A stretch of DNA of 64,000 bases. It comes from Phytophthora colocasiae. Taxonomy: Eukaryota > Oomycota > Peronosporomycetes > Peronosporales > Peronosporaceae. Made by a program: the position numbers and the translations under genes. Position 1 is the stretch's first letter, and every line of letters begins with the position of its first letter. Below the pieces are notes generated by a model. It worked only from the letters and a program-made list of their open reading frames with translations. It did not search any database and was not told the origin of the DNA. Positions 10,995 through 21,123 of the stretch are shown in pieces. The stretch lies in contig JAGKQI010000041.1 in the NCBI GenBank assembly GCA_018806915.1, positions 62,001 to 126,000 of the forward strand. Direction: 5' to 3'.

Positions 10995-11047
10995 TTCTCT
11001 ATGACATCGAAAGGTTTTTTTTTCACCCCTTTCGATGTCATAGAGAA
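10995..11047. repeat. 20-bp perfect hairpin
   Basis: The arm at 10995-11014 (TTCTCTATGACATCGAAAGG) is followed by a T-rich 13-base loop and its exact reverse complement at 11028-11047. A 20-bp stem with a short loop can extrude as a cruciform in DNA or fold in RNA. It lies in degraded LINE-related sequence. Confidence 0.7.
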
Positions 11048-11128
11048 TTCACCACCTCGTACATCGTTTACCTCGGTTTCTTCATTTGAGCAAAACAGCA
11101 TTTCCCACGTGAATTTCGTGTCCAATGA

Positions 11129-11910
11129 TTGGATTTCGTCTTCCAACCACTTACCATGTATCGCTACAATTGGATCCGCTTTTTCAGCTCAAATATTGCA
11201 GCAAATATTGAATTGACAACCCAACGAGACATGTATCGGCGAGTTTCTCGACTACAGCATCGAAGAAGTCCTTGTCTTTACTACGTGCGATCCGTCTTCG
11301 ACGTGAGAAGAGCTGAACCGTCCATTGTATCGGCCTTTTCGACTCAACAGAGCTTCTTGAGCTTCACTTTTCCTGTCCGTCAAGAACGTATAGAACCAAT
11401 TCCATCGATGGTAAGTCGTAGTTTTCGTCCGAAGCCTCCTCCTTAAAATCGTCGTCTTGATTTGGTTTTCAGAAGCAATTCGCTTCTTTGCAGCTTCCAA
11501 TAACTTCCGCAACAAAGTCTAGAACGCCCCGGGACGAATCTCTAAGTGAAGATATGGCCAATGCCATCTCAAAAATGGACGGTGATGATGATTCCTTTGC
11601 GCCGTTGTTGAACCATGAATACACGGAAAAGAGTATTCGATACTTGGGTTGGGGGACTTTAAAGGGAATCGACGATGCGAGATTCCAAGCTCTTGATGGC
11701 GCAAATTCAGGGGTTCCGAAAGAATTTCAATTGCTTTTCTTGATCGCGCAATGCATCATAACGTCTTCTACATGTACAAAGAAATCGGCAACACAAACGA
11801 GAAACGAGGATCTGGTAACGCCATTACTTGGTTTAGTACCGCTAGAGATGCACTAGGAAAGGGTAGTGATGTGAAGGAAAGAGTGAACTTTCTGAATCCA
11901 GGTCAAGAAG
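11129..11910 (+). pseudogene. Possible spliced gene fragment cut by the copia element
   Basis: The plus-strand frame 11129-11410 is followed by a plausible 62-base intron (11411 GTAAGT to TTTTCAG 11472). It then continues as a soluble-looking, acidic frame (ISKMDGDDDSFAPLLNHEYTEK and on). After about 11735 the coherent reading moves to another frame (HHNVFYMYKEIGNTNEK) and runs into the copia LTR at 11911. I do not recognise the product. The minus strand here also reads as degraded LINE, so this call is weak. Confidence 0.22.
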
Positions 11911-12224
11911 TGATGGAAGGCTAGGAAGTCGACTGAAGAGTGTGGCGATGTAGGAGACTCAAGTTGCTTGTTGATTAGCTGGTAAAAGTGAGAATGAGAA
12001 TAAACTGAGCTTGGGCTCTGAACTACATGTAAGGGCTACCTCCTTGCCTCCTGTGTGTTTGCTGATGAAAAATAGGTGAAGCTGGCTACCTTCTTAGCCT
12101 GTCCTTCCAACGGGACTCAAATGAGAATGCGTGGCACGCATATCCTCTTGCGTCGGCAAACTTGTAGCAGGTACTGTTTCGAAAATCGCAGGAGTAATGC
12201 ATGCTTGAATTTCCTCTTGCAACA
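11911..12224 (-). repeat. Copia 3' LTR (complete)
   Basis: 314 bp bounded by TG...CA on either strand and immediately preceded (minus strand) by a purine tract. Bases 11911-12134 repeat at 16935-17158 with one difference (AAATGAGAATG versus AAATGATAATG). Confidence 0.9.
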
Positions 12225-12231
12225 CTCCCCC

Positions 12232-15200
12232 TCAAGCATGATCTGTGAGATGAAGCATGGTACAAAGGCGGCCGAAGATTACTCGGTCAGTGGCTTTAGT
12301 CAAGATGTCTGCGACTTGCTGTTGCGTCGGACAATATTCAACCACCACTTGACCTCGTGTGATGGCATCACGGACGAAATGGTACTTGATATTCAAGTGT
12401 CGAGTTCGCTGCGTGGAGACTGCATTTTGCATAGACTTGATCGCGGATTGATTGTCAACTCGAAGTATAACCGAGTCGGTCTCACGAAGCAGTTTGAGTT
12501 CTTGAAGCAGTTGGTAAATCGCAATGCAGTCCTGCACAGCGGAACATGCAGCAACATATTCGGCTTCCATAGTCGAAAAAACCACAGTGGTTTGTTTACG
12601 AGATGACCAAGCAATAGTCATACCGTTGATCTGCAAGACAGCTCCACTCGTAGATTTGGCTGTAGCTGAATCACCTGCCCAATTTGCGTCTGAGTAGATG
12701 ATGGGCTTCAAACGTGAGTTGATGCCATTACCGTTCTGGTATAGCAGTCCTTTTGTCTTCGTACCTTGAAGATAGCGCAAAATGCGCTTAATTCCATTCC
12801 AGTGATGTAATGTCGGGCATGATACGAATCGAGATAGACAATTTACTGCAGTAGCAATATCGGGACGAGTGCAATTTGATAGCCAAAGTAGACTGCCGAT
12901 CGCTTCACGGAATGAACTGGTATCATGAAAAGGGTGACTCTGCTCATCGAAGAAATGATGGTTGACATCCATCGGGGTTGCGATTTGCTTGCAATTGCTC
13001 ATGCCGAATTTCTCCAATAGGTCACGTATGGTTTGGTGCTGGTGGATTATGATTCCTTCGGAGGTTCGTTTAATCCAGATGCCGAGGCACTTCTCTGCTT
13101 CGCCAATGTCCTTAATGTCAAAGCGCTGGGTCAGTTGAGACATAACGCGATCCGACAAGGCTGGGTCTTGGCTTACGATCAAAATATCGTCCACGTAGAG
13201 TCCCAAGACGCACAGACTGTCATGTTCTCGCATGAAATAAAGACAAGGGTCTATTCGTGAGCGCTGAAATCCCAGTTCCTGTAGAAAACCATTGATGAGA
13301 TCGTTCCAGAGCTTTCCACTCTGCTTCAGACCATACAGACCTTTTAGGAGAAGCCACACGCGTGTGTCGTTGTCGTTGGAGGTTCCGGGTGGTGGCTTCA
13401 AGTAAATCGGTTTGTCCAGGTCCGATTTCAGATAGGCATTCGGGACGTCACCCTGGCGAAGCTTGGCTCTCCAGATTGCTGCCAGCATCACAATAAACCT
13501 CAAACTGGAAATTTTTAGTACCGGCGAAAATGTGGCTTCAAAATCAACACCATAACGCTGAGTAAATCCCCTCGCAACAAGGTGGGCTTTGAATCGCTCT
13601 AGCTCGCCGTTGCTGCCGAACTTAATTTTATAGACCCATTTTGAAGTTACGATGTTGGCATCGTCTGGTGCCTCCACGAGTTCCCAGGTACCATTTGCAC
13701 TTAATTCACCGAGTTCCCTTTCCATGGCGGATTTCCACTCATTCCAATATTCACTTCTCTTGGCTTCGGCGACACTCCGAGGTTCTTGTACATGATCTGA
13801 AGCGGTGATCGTCAACATTGCTTCTGATGGTCCTGCACATTCTTCAATGAAGGACGGAGGAAGCTCAAAATCGACAGTATTCTCTTGATGACGTTTGCCA
13901 AATACTCGCCGAAGGACACCTGCTGGAATCGGGCGACCGAAATCCTCAGGAATGCCAATATCGTTATTGTCACTGACAGTACCTGCGGGGCTGGACGCAT
14001 TTGAGTCTTCATTGGTGTCAGTGTCATCTCCATTTAACTGGTGGAGTACTTGTAATGTCTCCGGGTGTTGGGTGTCCAACTTGTCAACGTTTTGAACGTC
14101 AGGACTCGTAATAAATCGCTTGGTTCGTGGTAGTAACAGCTTGTAACCCTTCTGCGTGGACGAAATTCCAATGACTATTGCTTTCTCAGCACGTTTAACC
14201 AGGCTACAACCTGTTTTGTGCGGTACAAACACCGTACATTTCGAACCAAATTTCAGGATGTGAGAGACACGGGGCTGTTTTCCAGTGAGGACGTCAATTG
14301 GTGACTTGTAATCCGCATTTGATCGTGTGGGTACGCGATTGCGAATGTATGACGCGTAGGTAACTGCATCTCCCCAATAACGCTGTGGAAGACCGGATGC
14401 CCACAACATTGCCCGCGCAGAATTCATAATGGTGCGATGGAATCGCTCTGCTTTGCCGTTGGACGCTGATGTGTCCGGATGGGTGTTCTGCAGTCGAATG
14501 CCATGTCGAATGGCATATTGTTTGAATTGTGAGTTCAAAAACTCTCCCCCTCCATCGGTGCGAAGGACCTTAATTTTGAGGTCGTGCTGACGTTGGAACT
14601 CATTTGAGAACTGCAAGAACTTGTCAAAGGCTTCCGCTTTCGTATGCAGGAGAAAAATCTGGTTATAGTTGGAGGCATGGTCGACGATGGTTAGAATATG
14701 CCGATGGCCATGCCGGTCGGGTTTAAGATCGACTTTCAGGTCCATGCATATGACCGCACCGAGCTCGTCAGTTGGAGCCGAGTCAGATGTGTCTTGTGTT
14801 GGTTGCTTATTTCGGGATTGCTTTCCTTCGGCGCAGGCCATGCAAAACGTGATTTTCTTGTTCACAGGTTCAAAATCAGTAGCGAGATTGTTGTTCATCA
14901 TCCGGAGGAGGTCCTGGAAATTAAGGTGACCAAGCCGTTCGTGCCATTTCTGCAGTGTATCCTTCTTCACGTTTACGAGTAAGGCATGAGCATCACTGCA
15001 TGTTGGGCCGATAGTAGTTGCGTTTACGATCCAAAGTACGTTGCGTTCAATTGCTTCGCCTACAATGGTTCCATCGCGAGAGTGAAACGTGCATTTCTTT
15101 GAGAATAGAAAACAAATACCCTGCTTGCGCAGCTGGGTCAGGGAGAGGAGGTTGCGACCAAGCTTGTCGCAGTAGTACACGTTCGTCAATAAGACACTCC

Positions 15201-16722
15201 GCTTGATCCCATCCACGGTAGTCTCCAGCAGGCAGTTTCCCCTCAGAGTCGACACAATCGTGTCCGAGTTTGCTACTCGAATAGTCAAATGGCAAACTTC
15301 GGTACCGAATAGCAGATCTCGGTTGGTGCACATGTGGTGCGTGGCACCAGAGTCTAATATCCATTCTGGTGAAGGTATTGACGACGTGGAGTCCGTAATC
15401 CACAGGTGTGCTTCCTCGATACTCTCATCATTCGTTGGCGCCGATTCGGTGGTCGACACTGAAGCATTGTTAGCGTGTCCTTCCTTCTTGATGGCGGCTT
15501 TCACTTTCTTCAGTTCGGGACAGGCAGGACCGCGATGACCTTCCTCATCACATACGTAACAAATTATTTTGCCGACGGGTTTCGCCGATGCGGCGTGGGC
15601 TTGGCCCTGACCAGAACGTTGATTGGGTTTCTGTTGGGGGCCACCAGACTTCTTGTCACTGTTCATAGGAGGTTGGTTCGGGCGGTTAACTTGAGTGCGC
15701 TTGCGGCCATCACCTCGTAAAGCCACCAGTAGAGCGAGCATCCGATCAGCTTCCTGATAGTAATTCTGGTTTGATCGGTCAATGCGGGCGATGAGCGTGC
15801 TGGACAGCTCCGGGCAAGCATTTGCGCAAAAGATCTCTAGTAATAGCAGACTGTGGTCACCAACCATGAGACGGGCAACGTATTTTAGGTAGTCGAGATA
15901 TTCTGACCAGGAGTCTTGAGTGCGCTTGCCCGAGGTTAGGCGTTTGCATAATTGCACTTGGTTTAATCTGCAGCCGAACTCAGCTTTCAACATTGCTTTA
16001 AAATCTTCGTAGTTGAAGAGGGGTTTTTCAACGCGCCACTGGGTGATATTAGAATGAAAAAAGCGTGCTGCTCTTCCCGCGAGAAAATTCACAAGTACTT
16101 GAGCTTTAAGCTGAGAACTCCAACGTGATTGGTTCAAAAGCGACTCAGTCGATATTGCTTGCTCAAACTCGAGAATAAAGTCTTCAAAGCCCGCGCCTAA
16201 ACCAGGGTATACTTCTTGACCATCAAATTTTCGGCAGATAATGTCCTTTATCTTGGGCGACCTGTAAGTTGCCGCTGCTGACGGAGCTGGTGGCTGGAAG
16301 TTTTGAGCAGGTGGTGGAGGTTGGTCTCCACGTTGGTGTTGAGTTGAAGGAGGATGTACTGCCCTGGCTATGGCATCTCGTAGCTCGGTTCTAAGTTGCA
16401 AAACCTTTGATTGTAGTTGAGGTGCTGCCTGGGCCTGAGCTCTAAGCTCGGTTAGCTCGGCTTCGAGCTTCCTCGTTGTAGTTTGCCATTGCATTAGTTG
16501 GGCAAATCCTGTGCGCATCTGTTCCAATTCTTGTGCTAGTTTAGCGGTAGATGCTGCTTGTTGTCGCAATGTCGTCACTTCCGCCTTCAATGTTTCCATA
16601 CTAGCATCGGTTTTCATGCTGACCGGTTCGGGTTTCACCGAAGTTTCACCGGCCGCTGCTTGCAGCTCTGCTGCTAGGTTCCGTTGCACACGAGGTTTCC
16701 TTTCGATATCGTCGGTTTCCAT
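12232..16722 (-). CDS. Copia gag-pol polyprotein, uninterrupted
   Basis: One frame of 1,496 residues holds the copia order. A coiled-coil N-terminus with Leu/Gln-rich heptads (residues about 45-120) is followed by the gag core (IICRKFDGQEVYPGLG onward). The zinc knuckle CYVCDEEGHRGPAC is at about 388. The aspartic protease is WILDSGATHHMC at about 453. The integrase has its HHCC region (WHERLGHLNFQDLL) and catalytic Asp/Asp/Glu in MDLKVD, LRTDGGGEF and SNGKAERFH (about 595-760). Reverse transcriptase has YVDDILIV at about 1177, and RNase H has YSDANWAGD and TMEAEYVA at about 1340-1390. The stop lies next to the polypurine tract. All catalytic motifs are present, so this copy could encode active proteins. 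The truncated 5' LTR probably removes part of its promoter. Confidence 0.95.
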   Translation of the reverse strand: METDDIERKPRVQRNLAAELQAAAGETSVKPEPVSMKTDASMETLKAEVTTLRQQAASTAKLAQELEQMRTGFAQLMQWQTTTRKLEAELTELRAQAQAAPQLQSKVLQLRTELRDAIARAVHPPSTQHQRGDQPPPPAQNFQPPAPSAAATYRSPKIKDIICRKFDGQEVYPGLGAGFEDFILEFEQAISTESLLNQSRWSSQLKAQVLVNFLAGRAARFFHSNITQWRVEKPLFNYEDFKAMLKAEFGCRLNQVQLCKRLTSGKRTQDSWSEYLDYLKYVARLMVGDHSLLLLEIFCANACPELSSTLIARIDRSNQNYYQEADRMLALLVALRGDGRKRTQVNRPNQPPMNSDKKSGGPQQKPNQRSGQGQAHAASAKPVGKIICYVCDEEGHRGPACPELKKVKAAIKKEGHANNASVSTTESAPTNDESIEEAHLWITDSTSSIPSPEWILDSGATHHMCTNRDLLFGTEVCHLTIRVANSDTIVSTLRGNCLLETTVDGIKRSVLLTNVYYCDKLGRNLLSLTQLRKQGICFLFSKKCTFHSRDGTIVGEAIERNVLWIVNATTIGPTCSDAHALLVNVKKDTLQKWHERLGHLNFQDLLRMMNNNLATDFEPVNKKITFCMACAEGKQSRNKQPTQDTSDSAPTDELGAVICMDLKVDLKPDRHGHRHILTIVDHASNYNQIFLLHTKAEAFDKFLQFSNEFQRQHDLKIKVLRTDGGGEFLNSQFKQYAIRHGIRLQNTHPDTSASNGKAERFHRTIMNSARAMLWASGLPQRYWGDAVTYASYIRNRVPTRSNADYKSPIDVLTGKQPRVSHILKFGSKCTVFVPHKTGCSLVKRAEKAIVIGISSTQKGYKLLLPRTKRFITSPDVQNVDKLDTQHPETLQVLHQLNGDDTDTNEDSNASSPAGTVSDNNDIGIPEDFGRPIPAGVLRRVFGKRHQENTVDFELPPSFIEECAGPSEAMLTITASDHVQEPRSVAEAKRSEYWNEWKSAMERELGELSANGTWELVEAPDDANIVTSKWVYKIKFGSNGELERFKAHLVARGFTQRYGVDFEATFSPVLKISSLRFIVMLAAIWRAKLRQGDVPNAYLKSDLDKPIYLKPPPGTSNDNDTRVWLLLKGLYGLKQSGKLWNDLINGFLQELGFQRSRIDPCLYFMREHDSLCVLGLYVDDILIVSQDPALSDRVMSQLTQRFDIKDIGEAEKCLGIWIKRTSEGIIIHQHQTIRDLLEKFGMSNCKQIATPMDVNHHFFDEQSHPFHDTSSFREAIGSLLWLSNCTRPDIATAVNCLSRFVSCPTLHHWNGIKRILRYLQGTKTKGLLYQNGNGINSRLKPIIYSDANWAGDSATAKSTSGAVLQINGMTIAWSSRKQTTVVFSTMEAEYVAACSAVQDCIAIYQLLQELKLLRETDSVILRVDNQSAIKSMQNAVSTQRTRHLNIKYHFVRDAITRGQVVVEYCPTQQQVADILTKATDRVIFGRLCTMLHLTDHA

Positions 16723-16934
16723 GGTTCCTGGACGATGTACGGATGCAAGTTGAAGTTCTCACACGTCGCAGATTCTCACACGTCGCAGGAATCAGGTATC
16801 AGGTATCCCGAGATCAGGTATTGCGGGGATCAAGAAACACGGGTATTCGGTTTCAGGGGTCGACAGTCTTCAATACAGCCAGGTCGTAGGACTTGTTCAC
16901 TCTTTAGTGCGAGTCGAGGCTTGGGCTCATAACC

Positions 16935-17158
16935 TGATGGAAGGCTAGGAAGTCGACTGAAGAGTGTGGCGATGTAGGAGACTCAAGTTGCTTGTTGATT
17001 AGCTGGTAAAAGTGAGAATGAGAATAAACTGAGCTTGGGCTCTGAACTACATGTAAGGGCTACCTCCTTGCCTCCTGTGTGTTTGCTGATGAAAAATAGG
17101 TGAAGCTGGCTACCTTCTTAGCCTGTCCTTCCAACGGGACTCAAATGATAATGCGTGG
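16935..17158 (-). repeat. Copia 5' LTR, truncated
   Basis: Matches 224 of the 314 bp of the 3' LTR. The missing 90 bp include the LTR's outer TG end and probably part of U3. Base 17159 begins unrelated ferric-reductase coding sequence. Confidence 0.88.
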
Positions 17159-17658
17159 GGGTGACATCCATGCGTTCTATTGCTAATTACCTTCACAGCC
17201 AGTGTTTTCTCGAAAAAGCTCGAATTATCCATCGTTTACGATTTATTTGGACTGTGAGCGATAGTGAAAGTCTTCAAGCACTGATGAATTCGGATACAAG
17301 TCGATGGAGAAGCAACCGGAAAGCCTCGTACTTACCTGAAGTCTTGCTTTGCCCAACGACACTTAACGTGTCGACGGAAACGTTTTCCACGGAGATTTAT
17401 CTGACTCGAGGTCTCGTTGGATCAGAGACCCCATTAGATCCGCAGCTTGGGAAATGCCTCTGGATTCATCGCAGACCGGATACTGAGCAAATTCTACGTG
17501 AAATGGGGAAACAAGCGGAAAAACACGGGAATTCACGTGTAGCAGTACTGGTTTGTGGTCCTGAATCAATGATAACGAACGTCGTCACCACTTGCATCCA
17601 CTTGTCCCGTGAGACGAAGCTTCATTTTGATGTCCACATCGAGCGCTTTACGCTGTGA
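17159..17658 (+). pseudogene. Ferric-chelate reductase (FRE/NOX type) NAD-binding domain tail
   Basis: The frame enters directly from the copia LTR edge as GVTSMRSIANYL, equivalent to the GGxGVTPM nucleotide-binding turn of ferric reductases. It continues through RLRFIWTVSD to the conserved end VAVLVCGPESM, then FDVHIERFTL at the stop (17656-17658). This is the last about 165 residues of a membrane flavocytochrome of about 700 residues that moves electrons from NADPH to extracellular Fe(III). The transmembrane haem domain and FAD-binding part are absent. The sequence left of the copia element is not recognisably the missing half. The breakpoint and the LTR truncation coincide, pointing to one deletion or recombination event. 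Confidence 0.75.
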
Positions 17659-18092
17659 AATGAGCTGAAATCCTACCCAACTGATGCAAATCGTGGCATC
17701 GTTATTCCTGTTCGTTGTTTACAAGCAAAAGGATGTCTCTCCTCGTCAAGAATGACTTCATCTCGTATCTCAAGCGAGACATCCAATTATTCCGCTTTTC
17801 TTCCTCTTTCAACACACATAAACTCCTTCAAGACGCTGCTTTTCACTCTCGCAGTATCATTCTCCACTGCCGAGTATTGATCACGATCAAGTGCAGTCAT
17901 TTCCCCAACAAGGACCGTATCGTTTTCACGTTTTTCAGTGAGGTACATTGATGTCACTTAGCTATGCTAACGACTTCCTATGTCCGTTCTAGTGTTCGCC
18001 CCTATGTCGACCACTATCCTTCATCCCGGCCAGAGCTACTCTCCGCCGTTACCTGGTGTCAACCCCATCGAGTTGACCAAAAGTGCCGCTTG

Positions 18093-18245
18093 TGTGACGG
18101 GCTTCTGTCACACGGTCGCCGTGGTGCACGGCGACCAATTAGATTAGCTTGTGTTTTGTTGGTCCACGGCGCCCGACCCGGGCGCCACACAGATTCAATA
18201 GACAGAGTTTCATTTACCACAAACAAGGAGCACCGCCCCGTTACA
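18093..18245 (+). repeat. Gypsy 5' LTR
   Basis: 153 bp, identical to 24799-24951, and preceded by target duplication GCTTG. It contains a GC-rich internal palindrome around CGGCGCCCGACCCGGGCGCC. Confidence 0.95.
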
Positions 18246-18278
18246 TCTGGTAGCACTTAGTAGTCCGTCCACACGACC

Positions 18279-19327
18279 ATGAACGACGCTTCCTATTTCA
18301 CTGAAGGGGCTGGTGCTGCCCTCGAGCATGCCAGCTTCCCCCACTTGTCCGCCTTCGAGTGGGAGGCGCTACACCGCCTTGCCGCGGTGTCCGGAGAAGG
18401 AGTCATCAAGACCTTGCTGACTGCCGGAACGGAAGAAGATCAACGACTGGCTGCTCACGAGTTCATGGCGCGTGAGCTTGCCGACCTGCGTCGGCGTGCG
18501 ACGACCTCCACGCCGACCAAGAACAAGACTGACATCGTGAAGCTCGATGTCTCCTGCTACAGTGGCGATGGCGCCGCTCGCCTCCAGCCTGAACCGCTGG
18601 TTCTGCGAGATCGACATCGCGATCGAAGCTCGGCAGCTGTCTACCGAGTTCGCTCGTACCCGGTTCCTTTGTCCAAGTTGACTGGGAAGGCCAAGGAGTG
18701 GGCGCTCGGCAAGCTTGTAGCCGACCCCTCCTGCTTTCAAACGATGGAGTCACTAAAGAGCGATCTCCGCCTGGCCTTTGAGCCCCTCAAGACGAGCGTG
18801 TTCAACGCTCGGCGTTCCTCTCGCTAAAGCAGGGACGGATGTCCATGCTCGAGTACATCCAACGGGCTCGTCACTTGGTGTCGTGCATCACGACAAATCC
18901 GGTGGACATGGCGACTCAAGTCCATGTCTTTATCTCTGGCATGAACGCTGGTTACCAGCGCTTCTATCTGACTCGGAAGACGCCCGACTCGCTGGAGGAA
19001 GCGTTTGAGACAGCGCTGCGAGACGACTACAGCGTGTCCGCCTCCGAGGCATTCTCTCTCACCAGACCTCCAACTACGGAGCCCGAGCCGATGGAGATTG
19101 ACGCCATCCAAGATTATCGTGGTCGTCGGCATGACAGCTCGCCGACGACATCTGCCCGTCCAGCTCCGAATCCTGGTCGCGGTTCACGCCCTCTTCGATG
19201 CTTTCGCTGTCGGAAACTCGGACACCGCGCGGCTGTGTGCCGCGCCCCTGCGCCGGTACTCGCACACGTTGTTGCCGCCGATGCGGTTGATATGGTCGCC
19301 GACCCAAAAAACGGCGACGACCAGTAG
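18279..19327 (+). pseudogene. Gypsy Gag, frameshifted
   Basis: The frame starts MNDASYFTEGAG at 18279 and reads as Ty3/gypsy Gag. It shows a retrotransposon-gag core (LSKLTGKAKEWALGKLV; SMLEYIQRARHLVSCI) and a zinc knuckle CFRCRKLGHRAAVC at about 19200. Two compensating single-base changes at about 18587 and 18672 scramble about 28 residues. A further loss of one base in the C run at about 18783 shifts the frame, so the open frames are 18279-18827 and 18839-19327. All three events lie in short homopolymers. The protein would package element RNA. Confidence 0.8.
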
Positions 19328-19353
19328 GTGCGGGGCGCCCTACTGGATGTGAT

Positions 19354-21123
19354 GTGGAAGACGGATCTCTGGTGGGAGATCCTCCTCCCAGCCCCCCTGT
19401 GCTTCATGCGCAATTCTTTGCCACCACCTCCGGCAGTGATCCGAGACTGATCATCCTCAGTATACACGTCAATGGCGCGAAGCGTCCGCTTCGCGCCCTG
19501 CTGGATTCAGGCGCGACGAACAACTTCGTTCGCGCCGAGAGTTTGTCGGTGTTACCGGCGGACACGCGAGTTAGGGACGGCCCCGGCCACATGGTTGTAA
19601 AGTATGCTGGCGGGAAGCCGCGGCGTGTCCCGCGGCGTTCTGCCACTTTCTCTTACGAGTTCGACGGTTTCCATGGGTCCGATGACTTTCTGGTGATCGA
19701 GTTGAGCGGATCCTTCGACTGTGTCTTCGGTATCCCGTGGCTTGCTCGTCACCAGCCTCATATTGACTGGTTGGCTCGAACCGTCCGCCCGCGCGACATT
19801 GATGTGAATGCGGTATTGACATCCCTGCGCGGGACGCCCAACCGATGGCCGCACGTTGCAGTCATGGACCCCAACTCCATGACTCCCGCTGTATCCGAAG
19901 TGAGCGATGGCCCTTCGGGTGCTCGCGAGCCTGTGACGTGTGCCGGTCTTGAGCAGGTGACTCAAGACATGTCTGACGTGGTCGAGCATGAGTTCCCACG
20001 TCCCGATGAGCAGCGGCTCTCGGCAACAGACAACACCGTGGTAGAACCGGGGTTCCCACGTCCCGATGAGCAGCGGCTCTCGGCAACAGACAACACCGTG
20101 GTCGAACAGGGGTTCCCACGCCCGGATGAGCAGCGGCTCTCCGTTGACGATGAACAAGAAGATGTGGTTGAGCGTGGTCTCCCACGCGCGGTCGAGCAGG
20201 GGCTCCCGCATGTGGTTGAGCAGGGGCTCCCTGATAGAGTTGACGCCGATGTCGTGTCTCGGCGTCTGAGTACAGCAGACTTGGTCGAGCGTGGTCTCCC
20301 ACTGCCTGCTACGGAAGTGTTTACCCGGCCAGTCCGTCGCCGTGGCCGTCGCAAGCCCCGGCGACCCCGCGTTCCTCCGAATGAGTCAGACGCGTCTGAC
20401 TCCGAGGTTATCTCCGTTCTGGTGGGGGATGACGCGGCATCGATCCCGCGAATGCACAATGTCGAAGTTGCACGCCCGCCGTGCGATGCATCAGAGATCA
20501 CCAAGTTGCCTGGTCTGTCTTGGAAACACTTTCTCCGCGACTTGAAGCATGGTGAGATCGAGCAGGTTTGCATGATCGTCGCGGACAACACCGCGACGAT
20601 CGCGGCTGTCGATGTAGACGCTGGTGACCCAGCGTCCAATACCCGGGAACGCCCGAAAGGCGCTGAGCCTAAGTCCGCCCGCGAGGCCCGCTACTTGGCT
20701 CAGTCGTTGCCGGCACTCGAAGCCGCCGGCAACCCAGTCGCCCCCCTGGTTCGCGAGTTCATCGACATCTTCCCTGATAAGGTGCCAGCCGCCCTTCCAC
20801 CGGACCGCGGAGTCCGACACGAGATCGACCTCGTGCCTGGTGCGAAGTATTGCGTGACGAGACAGTGGCCGCTTCCCCGTGATCAAGTCGAAGCAATCGA
20901 CGCCTTCTTCGAGGGTCGCCGACAAGCCGGCCACGTCCGTGAGAGTTTGTCCCCGCACTCCAGTCCGACATTTTGCGTGAAGAAAGCAACAGGTGGATGG
21001 CGGATCGTCCACGCCTTCAATAAGCTCAACGATGCCACCATCCCGGCGCAGACCGATCCCAAGGAAAGACATGGTGCTCGATGCCACCGCCATGTCGGGC
21101 AGCACCACATACAGCGCGATTGA
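19354..21123 (+). pseudogene. Gypsy Pol part 1: aspartic protease, spacer, N-terminal reverse transcriptase
   Basis: The retropepsin is seen as RALLDSGATNNFVRAESL near the start, with FGIPWLARHQPHIDW as its C-terminal flap-side part. A long acidic and proline-rich spacer follows (about 19880-20480), containing the tandem 20-residue repeat. The reverse transcriptase N-terminus (FFEGRRQAGHVRESLSPHSSPTFCVKK, then GGWRIVHAFNKLN) runs to a frameshift near 21050-21065. Pol sits in a different frame from Gag, with 26 bases between the Gag stop and this frame's first ATG. It may depend on frameshifting or internal initiation if the Gag end is real. Confidence 0.8.
19981..20160 (+). repeat. Three 60-bp tandem repeats inside pol
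   Basis: Lines at 19981, 20041 and 20101 repeat a 60-bp unit encoding FPRPDEQRLSATDNTVVE-type segments. The first two copies differ by only a few bases and the third diverges after base 40. Shorter related VEQGLP segments follow to about 20300. Confidence 0.9.

Larger units (their letters stand above)
11911..17158 (-). mobile_element. Ty1/copia LTR retrotransposon, intact gag-pol, truncated 5' LTR
   Basis: The element is on the minus strand. The 3' LTR (11911-12224, 314 bp) is complete: read on the minus strand it begins TGTTG and ends CTTCCATCA. The polypurine tract GAGGGGG lies at 12225-12231. The primer-binding site GGTTATGAGCCCA follows the 5' LTR at about 16934-16922. The 5' LTR (16935-17158) keeps only 224 bp and lacks the outer 90 bp. 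By eye the shared 224 bp differ at one base, so insertion was recent. No target duplication can be recovered because the outer 5' end is gone. It carries one complete 1,496-codon gag-pol frame. Confidence 0.92.

Noticed and set aside
11252..11515. 87-codon minus-strand Lys/Arg-rich frame as a DNA-binding gene
   Set aside because: No ATG context, and it ends in other frames reading as degraded LINE. Likely part of the relic.
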